Below, one piece after another: positions 45,396-53,890 of a stretch of 64,000 bases of DNA. Source of the DNA: Bacteroidota bacterium (GTDB lineage: Bacteria; Bacteroidota; Bacteroidia; Bacteroidales; F082). The notes under the pieces are model-generated. The model searched no databases. It worked only from the letters and a program-made list of their open reading frames with translations, and had not been told where the DNA came from. A program made the translations under genes and the position numbers. Position 1 is the stretch's first letter; each line of letters starts with the position of its first letter. The stretch covers positions 1 through 64,000 of the forward strand of contig WOUZ01000001.1 of the NCBI GenBank assembly GCA_009773165.1, read 5' to 3'.

Positions 45396-46916
45396 ATGAT
45401 AAATGACGACAGCCATATTTATGTCATCTTTGGTGCTTCGGGGGACCTCACAAAAAGAAAATTAGTCCCGGCTTTGTACTCTCTTTATGTCCAGGATTTG
45501 CTTCCCGAAAAATTTGCACTATTAGGGGTATCACGGTCAGACTTTACCGATATGGATTTTCGATCTGGCATGAAAAAGGCAATTAATGCATTTAAGGAGA
45601 TTGATGATACTTCACATATTGATTCATTTATCCAAAAAATACATTACCAGTCAATTCAGTTCAATGATGCTTCCACATACCATCCGTTGAGGCAGCGTAT
45701 GGAGATATTAAGAACTGATGAGGAAATCTGCGGTAACACATTATTCTATTTGTCAACGCCGCCAAGTTTATATGGTATCATTCCTCAGCATCTTGCTAGT
45801 GTCGGATTGAATTCGCAGGAAGATGGCTGGAAAAGATTGATTATCGAAAAGCCTTTCGGCTACGATCTGGAATCGGCTATGATACTTAAAAATCAGCTTC
45901 TGAAAGATTGGCAGGAGGAGCAGTTATTCCGAATTGACCATTATCTCGGAAAAGAAACCGTTCAAAACTTGCTTGTAACCAGGTTTTCAAATGGAATTTT
46001 TGAACCTTTATGGAATCGTAATTATATCCATCATGTTGAGATCACCTCAGCTGAAAGTATTGGCGTAGAAAAACGTGGTGGCTATTACGATACTTCTGGA
46101 GCTTTACGCGACATGGTGCAAAACCATTTGCTTCAGGTAGCGGCTATTACTGCTATGGAATCACCCTCTTCACTCGAACCGGTGGCCATTAGAAATGAAA
46201 TTTTAAAAGTTTTTCAATCCCTCAGGCCTATTAAAAAAGAGGATGTAAAAACCAATACTATTCGTGGTCAATACCTTGCATCTACCATTAAAAGCGAAAC
46301 TATTGCCGGATACCGGCAGGAAGAAGGGGTGGACCCCAAATCTGTAACCGAAACCTATGCAGCCATAAAATTTTATATCGACAACTGGCGATGGGGTGGT
46401 GTACCTTTTTACATCCGTACAGGCAAACGTTTACCGACCCGGGTTACTGAAGTCGTTATCCATTTTAAACCAACACCGCATTTTTTGTTTACGTCCGGAT
46501 CTCTCTCCAGCTCCTGTAATCAATTGGTTATACGCATTCAACCTGATGAAGGCATGCTTATGAAATTTGGAATGAAAACACCGGGCGCCGGTTTCGATGT
46601 CCAAAATGTGAATATGGATTTTCATTACTCCGACCTCACCCATCAACGCATTCCCTCAGCTTACGAGCGACTTATTTATGATTCTATGAAAGGCGATTCA
46701 ACCTTGTTTGCCCGAACTGAGGAAGTTATTGAGGCGTGGAAATTTCTATCCCCTGTTATCGAATGCTGGAAAGATGAAAAAGATGTACCTCTGTACGGCT
46801 ATCCAGCCGGAACATGGGGACCCGAAACAGCTGACGATCTTATCGAAGATAAATCTATAACCTGGCGATATCCATGTAAAAATCTTTCAGATGATGGAAT
46901 CTATTGTGAATTATAG
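45396..46916 (+). CDS. zwf: Glucose-6-phosphate 1-dehydrogenase
   Basis: Commits glucose 6-phosphate to the oxidative pentose phosphate pathway, producing 6-phosphogluconolactone and NAD(P)H. The 506-residue protein has the coenzyme fingerprint IFGASGDLTKRKLVPALY, the EKPFGYDLESA segment and the substrate/catalytic signature RIDHYLGKETVQN. Length is normal. It follows gnd by 8 nt; pgl lies 121 nt downstream and could be on the same transcript. Confidence 0.97.
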   Translation: MINDDSHIYVIFGASGDLTKRKLVPALYSLYVQDLLPEKFALLGVSRSDFTDMDFRSGMKKAINAFKEIDDTSHIDSFIQKIHYQSIQFNDASTYHPLRQRMEILRTDEEICGNTLFYLSTPPSLYGIIPQHLASVGLNSQEDGWKRLIIEKPFGYDLESAMILKNQLLKDWQEEQLFRIDHYLGKETVQNLLVTRFSNGIFEPLWNRNYIHHVEITSAESIGVEKRGGYYDTSGALRDMVQNHLLQVAAITAMESPSSLEPVAIRNEILKVFQSLRPIKKEDVKTNTIRGQYLASTIKSETIAGYRQEEGVDPKSVTETYAAIKFYIDNWRWGGVPFYIRTGKRLPTRVTEVVIHFKPTPHFLFTSGSLSSSCNQLVIRIQPDEGMLMKFGMKTPGAGFDVQNVNMDFHYSDLTHQRIPSAYERLIYDSMKGDSTLFARTEEVIEAWKFLSPVIECWKDEKDVPLYGYPAGTWGPETADDLIEDKSITWRYPCKNLSDDGIYCEL

Positions 46917-47037
46917 ATAACAAAATTCAGATTTTTTTTGTATTGTCTAAAGCTTTAATTCATCGATATTGAATACTATTTCAATTAAAAACTTCAATTT
47001 GCTAAAAGTTTAATGATCAGATGTTTGGAAATTAATA

Positions 47038-47781
47038 ATGGAAAATTGGGCAATGGCAACATCAATAAAAGTATGCAAGAATACTGACGAACTATCACAA
47101 TTTTTTGCACAGTACATAATAAGCCGTATTAATGCATGCGCTGAAGGCGATTTTTTTTCAATAGCCTTATCCGGTGGATCAACACCCATGGCAATCTTTC
47201 AATACCTTACTGCAAATTACAGGGTAAGTATCCCGTGGCACAGACTCCTTGTTTTTTGGAGTGATGAACGCTGTGTAGCTCCCGACGATCAGGAAAGCAA
47301 CTATAGAATGACTAAGGAAAATCTTTTGAATCAGGTTCCCATCGCCTTAGAAAACATTTTCAGGATAAAAGGCGAAAACGATCCAGCAGAAGAAGCTGAG
47401 GAGTACGCTTCGATTGTCAAACAATTTGTCCCTTCAACCAATGATATACCTCAATTCGACCTTATAATGCTTGGGCTAGGAGAAGATGGCCATACAGCTT
47501 CCATTTTCCCTGAGAGCCTACAGCTTTTTTACAGTGAAAAACTTTTTGTTGTAGCAGAGCACCCATTAACAAGACAACAAAGGATAACAGCAACCGGAAC
47601 GTTGATAAACAACTCGAAAGCCGTTGTTTTCATTGTCACTGGGAAATCTAAATCCAAAATTGTACGACTTGTTATCGACCAGGAATCTGAAAACAGACAT
47701 CTTCCTGCTTCTCTTGTAAATCCCGAAAAAGGAGAGCTTCTCTGGCTGTTGGATGAAGAAGCAGCAGGAATTATTATTTAA
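47038..47781 (+). CDS. pgl: 6-phosphogluconolactonase (DevB/SOL type)
   Basis: Hydrolyses 6-phosphogluconolactone, linking the zwf and gnd reactions. The 247-residue protein belongs to the glucosamine-6-phosphate isomerase-like lactonase family: ALSGGSTPMAIFQYL near residue 43, FWSDERCVAPDDQESNYRM, and the LGLGEDGHTASIFPES active-site segment. Two candidate starts (residue 1 or the Met six residues later) are possible; either leaves the family domain intact. Confidence 0.95.
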   Translation: MENWAMATSIKVCKNTDELSQFFAQYIISRINACAEGDFFSIALSGGSTPMAIFQYLTANYRVSIPWHRLLVFWSDERCVAPDDQESNYRMTKENLLNQVPIALENIFRIKGENDPAEEAEEYASIVKQFVPSTNDIPQFDLIMLGLGEDGHTASIFPESLQLFYSEKLFVVAEHPLTRQQRITATGTLINNSKAVVFIVTGKSKSKIVRLVIDQESENRHLPASLVNPEKGELLWLLDEEAAGIII

Positions 47782-47961
47782 ATACACACTAATTACAGAT
47801 TACACAAACCCTTGATTGACTTAGTATTAACGCCTTTTGAACTTCATCAATAAATGCCTTTCAGGCAACCAACTCTAGTCATCAGGGGAACGCCTATTGC
47901 TCTTACACCAGTAGCATTTATGCTCTGAGGCCGATTCCTAAGACAAGATTTTGTGCAACAA
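47782..47961. other. Convergent intergenic region after pgl
   Basis: Contains a short palindrome TGCCTTTCAGGCA near 47851-47863 but no strong T run and no gene. It may serve as a weak bidirectional terminator. Confidence 0.35.
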
Positions 47962-48564
47962 TTATTTCTTTTCAGCAGCTGGCTTCTTCCATCGGAAGGT
48001 TTCAACCATATGCAGCAAATCAGCTTTCAGATGTTGAATGACAGGTGAAATGGAGTCGTTATTGGGCCTGAAATTGAAATACAGCGCAGCTCTCAAAAAG
48101 TTATTGGTCGAATCCGTCACATAAAACTGTATTGGTGAGGCCACTCCTTTTCCATTGATAAAATAAAACAAGCCACTAACATCAGCAGAAGTGTAAAAAA
48201 CGCTGTCAGAAATCGAATTGGCTTTCGGCAAATGTTTAAACGCCATGGTACGTGCATCTTCAAGAAAAAGCGGAAGATTGCTGTCAACCTGCTTGTAACT
48301 AAGATATAAATCAGCATGAAGCTGTGGGTAATGCACTGTAAACCAATCAACAGATGATTCATCACTTTGATCCTTCTCGATTTGAGCATTTACCGAATAT
48401 TCAAAACTAAAATGAGTAGCATCATCAAATACCTGATATGATTTTTCAGGCAGGTCGATGCGAAAATACCCTCGTGGTTTTGGGGTGTAGTTTTCTTCGC
48501 ATGCTGAAAGAATCAGCAAAAAGGAAGAAAAAAAAAGTAATGAGGGTAAGCTAGTGTATTTCAT
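47962..48564 (-). CDS. gldD: Gliding motility lipoprotein GldD
   Basis: A 200-residue lipoprotein with signal LLFFSSFLLILSAC (Cys22). The mature N-terminus YTPKPRGYFRIDLPEKSYQ is the recognisable GldD start. GldD is needed for gliding and for T9SS function in Flavobacterium johnsoniae; homologues occur also in non-gliding Bacteroidota. It starts 1 nt after gldE, and the order mutY-ssb-gldE-gldD is characteristic for the phylum. Confidence 0.93.
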   Translation of the reverse strand: MKYTSLPSLLFFSSFLLILSACEENYTPKPRGYFRIDLPEKSYQVFDDATHFSFEYSVNAQIEKDQSDESSVDWFTVHYPQLHADLYLSYKQVDSNLPLFLEDARTMAFKHLPKANSISDSVFYTSADVSGLFYFINGKGVASPIQFYVTDSTNNFLRAALYFNFRPNNDSISPVIQHLKADLLHMVETFRWKKPAAEKK

Positions 48565-48565
48565 C

Positions 48566-49903
48566 TCAAGTCACATATGTTACTTTGATCTGCTTGATTC
48601 TGCGTAAATCAGCATCAGTAACTTCAAAACGAAAATCCTTACAATTTATTTTGGCACCTTTTTCAGGTATTCTTCCTTCCACTTCGAGTAAAAGACCAGC
48701 TAATGTATCTGACTCACCCTGAACTTCTTCAAAATAATAATCATCCAAATCTAACACTTTACAAACATCGTTCAGATTTGTCTTTCCTTCAAACAGGTAT
48801 ACCCCTGCCGACAATTTGCGATAAAAGCTGTTATCCGACTCTTTATCAAACTCATCACTTATATCACCAACAATTTCTTCGATAATATCTTCCAGGGTCA
48901 GCAATCCGGCTGTTCCACCGTATTCATCAACAACAATAGCCATATGAATCTTCTTCTCCCTGAACTCCTGCAAAAGGTCGTTGATCTTTTTGTTTTCAGG
49001 AACAAAAAATGCTGGTCGAATCATTTTAGTCCAATCCAGGTCATCGTGATTTAGAAACGGAAGCAAGTCCTTGATATATAATATCCCCATCACCTTGTCG
49101 ATATTTCCGTCGTAGACCGGAATACGCGAAAATCCACTGTTGAGAATCACTTCCAGCAGTTTCTCGAAAGGTGTTTCAAGGTCGATTGCAGTGATACTAA
49201 CACGTGATTTCATCACATTAGTCACTTCTTTTTCTCCAAATGATGCAATCCCTTTCAGCATTTTCTTTTCTTCAGGCAAAGTTGATTCGTCACTTGTAAT
49301 ATCAATTGCAACTGATATATCACTCATCGACAAGTTATTGGATCTGTTGCCAAAACGTTTGTCAATGAAAGAGGTAGAGGCTACTAAAAGACTACTCAAC
49401 GGCTTGAAAAGTACAATACAAAAACTCAGAAAAGGCGCTATAAAAAGGACTACCCGAACAGGCTCCTTGTTGGCATAGATTTTTGGCATGATTTCGCCCA
49501 GAAGCAACAAAAGCGAAGTAATTAGCACAACCTGCACAAAAAATGACATCAAAATATTATCCCCAAAATCAACCATCTGCAAAGTGAGATATGAGGCCAA
49601 AATGACAATAGCAACATTCACCAGATTGTTGGCAACAAGCACTGTAGCAAGCAGGGTTTTTGGAGTTTCACGAAGTTTAAGCACGAGCTCTCCCCGTTTC
49701 TGAAACTCAGTTTTTAAGGCGATAAGATCATTTGGTCTGAGGGAAAAAAATGCTGTTTCGCTTCCGGAAATCATACCCGAAAGCATAAGCAAAATGAATA
49801 ACAGTACCAATTCGAATACTATCAGAGCATCTATTCCAAGAAAAGTAACGGAGATAATTGACGAGATCAAACTCGCATAAGGGTCAGGATCAGGCGTTTC
49901 CAA
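48566..49903 (-). CDS. gldE: Gliding motility-associated protein GldE (CNNM/CorC type)
   Basis: A 445-residue membrane protein with about four N-terminal helices in a DUF21/CNNM domain (about 20-200), a pair of CBS domains (about 215-345, containing SRVSITAIDLETPFEKLLE and DEYGGTAGLLTLEDIIEEIVG) and a C-terminal CorC/HlyC domain (about 360-440, GVYLFEGKTNLNDV). The same architecture occurs in magnesium/cobalt efflux proteins. As the gene preceding gldD it is GldE, which supports GldD function in flavobacteria. Confidence 0.92.
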   Translation of the reverse strand: METPDPDPYASLISSIISVTFLGIDALIVFELVLLFILLMLSGMISGSETAFFSLRPNDLIALKTEFQKRGELVLKLRETPKTLLATVLVANNLVNVAIVILASYLTLQMVDFGDNILMSFFVQVVLITSLLLLLGEIMPKIYANKEPVRVVLFIAPFLSFCIVLFKPLSSLLVASTSFIDKRFGNRSNNLSMSDISVAIDITSDESTLPEEKKMLKGIASFGEKEVTNVMKSRVSITAIDLETPFEKLLEVILNSGFSRIPVYDGNIDKVMGILYIKDLLPFLNHDDLDWTKMIRPAFFVPENKKINDLLQEFREKKIHMAIVVDEYGGTAGLLTLEDIIEEIVGDISDEFDKESDNSFYRKLSAGVYLFEGKTNLNDVCKVLDLDDYYFEEVQGESDTLAGLLLEVEGRIPEKGAKINCKDFRFEVTDADLRRIKQIKVTYVT

Positions 49904-49982
49904 AATATTTTAATTAGAATTCCGTAGCAAAAGTACAAAAACTTCCATCATTTCAATGAATGTCTTTGCAAATTTATTTGGA

Positions 49983-50444
49983 TTAAAAGGGCAAGTCATC
50001 ACCCGAAGTATCACTCACAGGAGTGAAATGATCATCAGATGCATGGGTTTCTTCTGTAGCTGCAACGCGATCATGGCGGACTTCAGAGCCGGGGTGGCCA
50101 GTACCGCCTTTTGAGATGAGATTCATTTTTTCGGCAATTATCTCTGTAATGGATTTAGTAACCCCCTGGCTATCGGTATACTGCCTTGATTTAATCTTGC
50201 CCTCGATGAATAACAAATCTCCTTTTACATAACTGCGTCGTTTTTCAGCGATATCAGAAGCCAGATTGCCCCAGGCTACGATATTATGCCACTCTGTTTG
50301 ATCCTGCCAATTACCTTCGCGGTCGCGGTAGCGTTCGCTCGTAGCAAGCGATACAGTCATTTTTTTTCCTCCACTTTCAAAAGAGATCACATCAGGGTCT
50401 TTTCCTAATCTTCCGATCAGCATTACTTTATTTAATCCAGCCAT
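49983..50444 (-). CDS. ssb: Single-stranded DNA-binding protein
   Basis: A 153-residue SSB with an OB fold (residues about 1-110: MAGLNKVMLIGRLGKDPDV, WQDQTEWHNIVAWGNLASD, KGDLLFIEGKIKSRQYTD), a short disordered linker and the acidic tip SGDDLPF at the C-terminus that recruits repair and replication partners. Placed between mutY and gldE, 23 nt downstream of mutY. Confidence 0.97.
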   Translation of the reverse strand: MAGLNKVMLIGRLGKDPDVISFESGGKKMTVSLATSERYRDREGNWQDQTEWHNIVAWGNLASDIAEKRRSYVKGDLLFIEGKIKSRQYTDSQGVTKSITEIIAEKMNLISKGGTGHPGSEVRHDRVAATEETHASDDHFTPVSDTSGDDLPF

Positions 50445-50467
50445 TAGTTTGTACTTTATAAATGATT

Positions 50468-51544
50468 TTATAGATTTCCGTCGATTTCCTGTAAATATCT
50501 GTCAATTAGTCTGGGAAGAGGGTAGCTCTGCAGTTCATTTTGACTGATCAAAGATATATTATTTTCATCCACCAAATCAAGAGGGCCATCGAAATGCAGG
50601 TGATAAAAACGTGCAAATATTTTTTGATGGCTCAGTATATGTTTTCTTGTGACAGATTGTTTTATGAGGTGAAAACGCGTAGTTCCTGCAAGCTTCACAA
50701 AGTCGGGCAGGTGCTGTAATCTTTCAAAATCAGTCTCTTCATGAGTTTCAACTAGTGGAAACTCGAAAAGTCCTTTCCAGATATCATCCCGCAATCGTTT
50801 GCGAATGATAGTTTTATATCGCCCACCAGCTTCCCATGATAGCACTAAGTAATTAAAATAACGCAAAGTTACCTTTGTTTTCTTTTCTTTTAACGGAAGC
50901 AGCTTAACTGCTTGAGCCTGATTAGCATAACATCGATCTTTAAAGATACATTTTTCACAATCAGGAGACGAAGGTACGCATTGCAGTGCTCCAAACTCCA
51001 TTATTGCTTGATTGTAAGTGCCTGGTTCTTGATTATCCATTAAAAGAAAAGCAAGCTCTTCGATCCGTTTTTTACCAATGGCTGAATCAACAGCCTCAGT
51101 AACACCAAAAATCCGGCTAAGAACTCTGATGACATTCCCATCAATTACCGGACACGCTTCATTAAAACAAATGCTTGAGATAGCAGCAGCCGTATAAGGC
51201 CCTATTCCTTTGAGCGACAGCAATGTATGGTAATCAGAAGGAAATTCTCCGTTATATCTGAAAACAATATCTTTGGCTGTATGAAGCATGTTTCGCGCAC
51301 GACTGTAATAGCCTAGACCTTGCCACATTCGCAAAACTTCTTGTTCTGACGCATTGGCTAAAGAAAAAACATCAGGCCATTCAGCCAGAAACCTTTCAAA
51401 ATAAGCCAGCCCCTGATCAACTCTGGTTTGCTGCAAAATAATCTCTGAAAGCCAAATCGCATAGGGATTATTGGTAATACGCCACGGCAGGTTGCGCTTG
51501 TGAAGGTCGTACCAATGGGTCAATTGTGTTGAAAAATCATTCAT
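50468..51544 (-). CDS. mutY: A/G-specific adenine glycosylase
   Basis: Removes adenine mispaired with 8-oxoguanine. The 358-residue protein has the catalytic Glu34 in WLSEIILQQTRV, the HhH motif LLSLKGIGPYTAAAI, the catalytic Asp135 in CPVIDGNVIRV and the [4Fe-4S] cluster ligands Cys189, Cys196, Cys199 and Cys205 (C-x6-C-x2-C-x5-C). The C-terminal ~110 residues are the NUDIX-like 8-oxoG recognition domain. It is divergent from the HU gene and starts the mutY-ssb-gldE-gldD set. Confidence 0.96.
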   Translation of the reverse strand: MNDFSTQLTHWYDLHKRNLPWRITNNPYAIWLSEIILQQTRVDQGLAYFERFLAEWPDVFSLANASEQEVLRMWQGLGYYSRARNMLHTAKDIVFRYNGEFPSDYHTLLSLKGIGPYTAAAISSICFNEACPVIDGNVIRVLSRIFGVTEAVDSAIGKKRIEELAFLLMDNQEPGTYNQAIMEFGALQCVPSSPDCEKCIFKDRCYANQAQAVKLLPLKEKKTKVTLRYFNYLVLSWEAGGRYKTIIRKRLRDDIWKGLFEFPLVETHEETDFERLQHLPDFVKLAGTTRFHLIKQSVTRKHILSHQKIFARFYHLHFDGPLDLVDENNISLISQNELQSYPLPRLIDRYLQEIDGNL

Positions 51545-51621
51545 AAACGAGGAAAATATTTATATAGAGCTGTTTAGGTCAAAAAAAAATCAAAAAAATC
51601 TTTCAAATATAAAAATGTTCT

Positions 51622-51629
51622 TACCTTTG
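51622..51629 (+). promoter_or_regulatory. -7 element for the HU gene
   Basis: TACCTTTG, 47 nt before the HU ATG. A TTTC at 51601-51604 is a weak -33 candidate. Confidence 0.5.
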
Positions 51630-51676
51630 CCAGCCAAATAAAATACCACAGTATTAATCTTTTAAACTTTTAAGAT

Positions 51677-51961
51677 ATGACTAAAGCAGAAATCGTAGCA
51701 GACATTGCTAACAAAACCGGAGTTGAAAAAGTAGCCGTACAGGCTGTTGTTGAATCTTTCATGGATGCTGTTAAAGGCTCTATGATGAACGGGGAAAACG
51801 TTTACCTCAGAGGTTTTGGTAGCTTCACTATCAAAAGAAGAGCTGAAAAAACCGGAAGAAACATTTCAAAAAACACTACCATCATTATTCCTGCACACAA
51901 CATTCCTTCTTTCAAACCAGCAAAAACCTTTGTTGCTCAGGTTAAGAACAGCGGAAAGTAA
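51677..51961 (+). CDS. HU-family DNA-binding protein
   Basis: A 94-residue nucleoid protein of the HU/IHF family. The dimerisation part MTKAEIVADIANKTGVEKVAVQAVVESF and the DNA-bending arm with the intercalating-proline region around NTTIIIPAHNIPSFKPAK are clear. It bends DNA and compacts the nucleoid. Located between mutY (divergent) and the small basic-protein gene. Confidence 0.95.
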   Translation: MTKAEIVADIANKTGVEKVAVQAVVESFMDAVKGSMMNGENVYLRGFGSFTIKRRAEKTGRNISKNTTIIIPAHNIPSFKPAKTFVAQVKNSGK

Positions 51962-51990
51962 TTCATAGCATTCATTAAAAATTTAAAATC

Positions 51991-52080
51991 ATGCCAAGCG
52001 GGAAGAAAAGAAAGAGACATAAAATGGCAACTCATAAGCGTAAAAAACGCTTGAGAAAGAACAGGCACAAGAAGAAATAA
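51991..52080 (+). CDS. Small basic ribosome-associated protein, AURKAIP1/COX24 (bS22/mS38) type
   Basis: A 29-residue protein, far too short for standard ORF thresholds: MPSGKKRKRHKM then THKRKKRLRKNRHKKK; 20 of its 29 residues are Lys, Arg or His. This matches the AURKAIP1/COX24 C-terminal domain (PF08213) family of short Bacteroidota proteins, related to mycobacterial bS22 and mitochondrial mS38 of the small subunit, so a 30S location is likely. It lies 29 nt after HU and 167 nt before rng. Ribosomal association is inferred from the family. Confidence 0.82.
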   Translation: MPSGKKRKRHKMATHKRKKRLRKNRHKKK

Positions 52081-52247
52081 TTCTTGTCACAATTAAATGC
52101 GAGGATAACACAATGCTGCTCATTTCGATGTGGCGTTGTGTTATTCCGTTTAAATGCAAATACAAATTTGCACCTCCATAACACATCTTTCAGAACAAGC
52201 CTAACTTGAAGTAAATAAAGTAGTTTAATTAAATACACAGAAAACAA

Positions 52248-53798
52248 GTGAACAGAGAACTTATAATAGATTCTCGGGCTTCGGAGGTTGATATTGCTCT
52301 ATTGGAAGATAAGCTTCTGGTTGAGTTACACAAAGAAAAAACGAATAACAACTATGCTGTAGGAGACATTTACCTGGGAAAGGTAAAAAAAATCATGCCA
52401 GGTCTCAACGCAGCTTTTGTAGATGTAGGGTACGAAAAAGATGCTTTTTTGCATTACCTGGATCTCGGACCACAGATCAAGTCACTGAATAAATATGTGA
52501 AACTTGCTCTGGGAGGCAAACCCGAATCCGTAACAATGGATAATTTTCGTATTGAAACCGACATCGAAAAAACCGGTAAAATCACACAGGTATTAGCCAC
52601 GGGTGCTCAAATAATGGTTCAGATTGCCAAAGAACCAATTTCCACTAAAGGGCCCAGAATCTCTTCAGAAATATCTTTTGCCGGACGCTATCTTGTTTTA
52701 GTTCCCTTCTCAACACGCATCTCCGTTTCTCAAAAAATCAGGAGCAGCGAAGAAAGAAACAGGCTTAAAAGGCTTATTCAAAGCATCAAGCCAAATAACT
52801 ACGGTGTCATCATCAGAACAGTAGCCGAAAATAAAAAAGTGGCTGAACTGGATGCTGATCTTCGTAACCTTATCGAGAAATGGGAAAAAACAACAGCTAA
52901 GTTGTTTAACGCCAAAGCCCCTGTAAAAATAATGAGTGAGCTCGATCGCACCTCAGCGATTCTGCGCGACTTGCTCAACGAATCCTTTAACAGTGTACAT
53001 GTGAATGATTCATCACTTTTTGATGAGATTAGAAACTTCATTCAAACCATTGCACCTCAAAAAGTTGATATCGTTAAACTCTATAAAGGAAAGTCGTCAA
53101 TTTACGAGCAATTCGGAATTGATAAGCAAATCAAGGGCCTTTTTGGAAAAACTGTAACCATCAGAAGCGGGGTATATCTTATCATAGAACACACCGAAGC
53201 CATGCACGTGATCGACGTTAACAGCGGTCATCGCGTGAATAAAGAGAATAGTCAGGAAGAAAACGCGCTCGAAGTCAACCTCGAAGCCGCTGCCGAAATC
53301 GCACGTCAGTTGCGTCTGCGCGATATGGGTGGTATCATTGTCATCGACTTCATCGACATGCACGACGGTAAGCACCGCCGTGAACTCTATCAAAAGCTTA
53401 AGGATGAAATGGCCCGCGACCACGCTAAACATACCATTTTACCACCTAGCAAATTTGGACTCGTTCAGGTTACACGTCAGCGTGTCAGACCTGAAATGAA
53501 TGTCGAAATACTTGAACAATGCCCCGTTTGTGAAGGCACCGGCAAAATAAAGCCATCTATCATTTTCCTTGATGAAATTGAAAATAATCTGAAGTATTTG
53601 CTTCAGGATCAAAACGAAAAGCATGTGACACTGGCCTTGCATCCTTATATCCATGCCTTCTTTACCAAAGGACTTTTCTCACTGCATGTCAAATGGATGT
53701 TGAGATATAAAAAACGTTTCAGAGTTACTTCCATGAACAACTTCCATGTGATGGAATATAAATTCTATAATCAAAATAATGATCAGTTAAGTATTTGA
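52248..53798 (+). CDS. rng: Ribonuclease G/E
   Basis: Endoribonuclease of 516 residues acting in rRNA maturation and mRNA decay. An S1-like RNA-binding domain (about 35-130, GDIYLGKVKKIMPGLNAAFVDVG) is followed by the DNase I-like catalytic domain with Asp323 in VIDVNSGHR and Asp367 in VIDFIDM, and the Zn-link CPVC (Cys425, Cys428) that joins subunits. It ends without an RNase E-type scaffold, so it is the short G form. GTG is the start codon. Confidence 0.94.
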   Translation: MNRELIIDSRASEVDIALLEDKLLVELHKEKTNNNYAVGDIYLGKVKKIMPGLNAAFVDVGYEKDAFLHYLDLGPQIKSLNKYVKLALGGKPESVTMDNFRIETDIEKTGKITQVLATGAQIMVQIAKEPISTKGPRISSEISFAGRYLVLVPFSTRISVSQKIRSSEERNRLKRLIQSIKPNNYGVIIRTVAENKKVAELDADLRNLIEKWEKTTAKLFNAKAPVKIMSELDRTSAILRDLLNESFNSVHVNDSSLFDEIRNFIQTIAPQKVDIVKLYKGKSSIYEQFGIDKQIKGLFGKTVTIRSGVYLIIEHTEAMHVIDVNSGHRVNKENSQEENALEVNLEAAAEIARQLRLRDMGGIIVIDFIDMHDGKHRRELYQKLKDEMARDHAKHTILPPSKFGLVQVTRQRVRPEMNVEILEQCPVCEGTGKIKPSIIFLDEIENNLKYLLQDQNEKHVTLALHPYIHAFFTKGLFSLHVKWMLRYKKRFRVTSMNNFHVMEYKFYNQNNDQLSI

Positions 53799-53828
53799 TC
53801 TTTAAATAATAAAAGCTATTATCGCATC

Positions 53829-53867
53829 AAAATTCCCGTTTACATTTAAAGCAAACGGGAATTTTTT
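53829..53867 (+). terminator. Intrinsic terminator after rng
   Basis: Perfect stem AAAATTCCCGTTT / AAACGGGAATTTT with an 11-nt loop, followed by T residues. It ends just before the trpS promoter element. Confidence 0.9.
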
Positions 53868-53878
53868 AAAACACAAAC

Positions 53879-53886
53879 TATTTTTG
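53879..53886 (+). promoter_or_regulatory. -7 element for trpS
   Basis: TATTTTTG, followed by only CCGT before the trpS ATG. As at rbfA, the expected transcription start coincides with the start codon. Confidence 0.6.
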
Positions 53887-53890
53887 CCGT

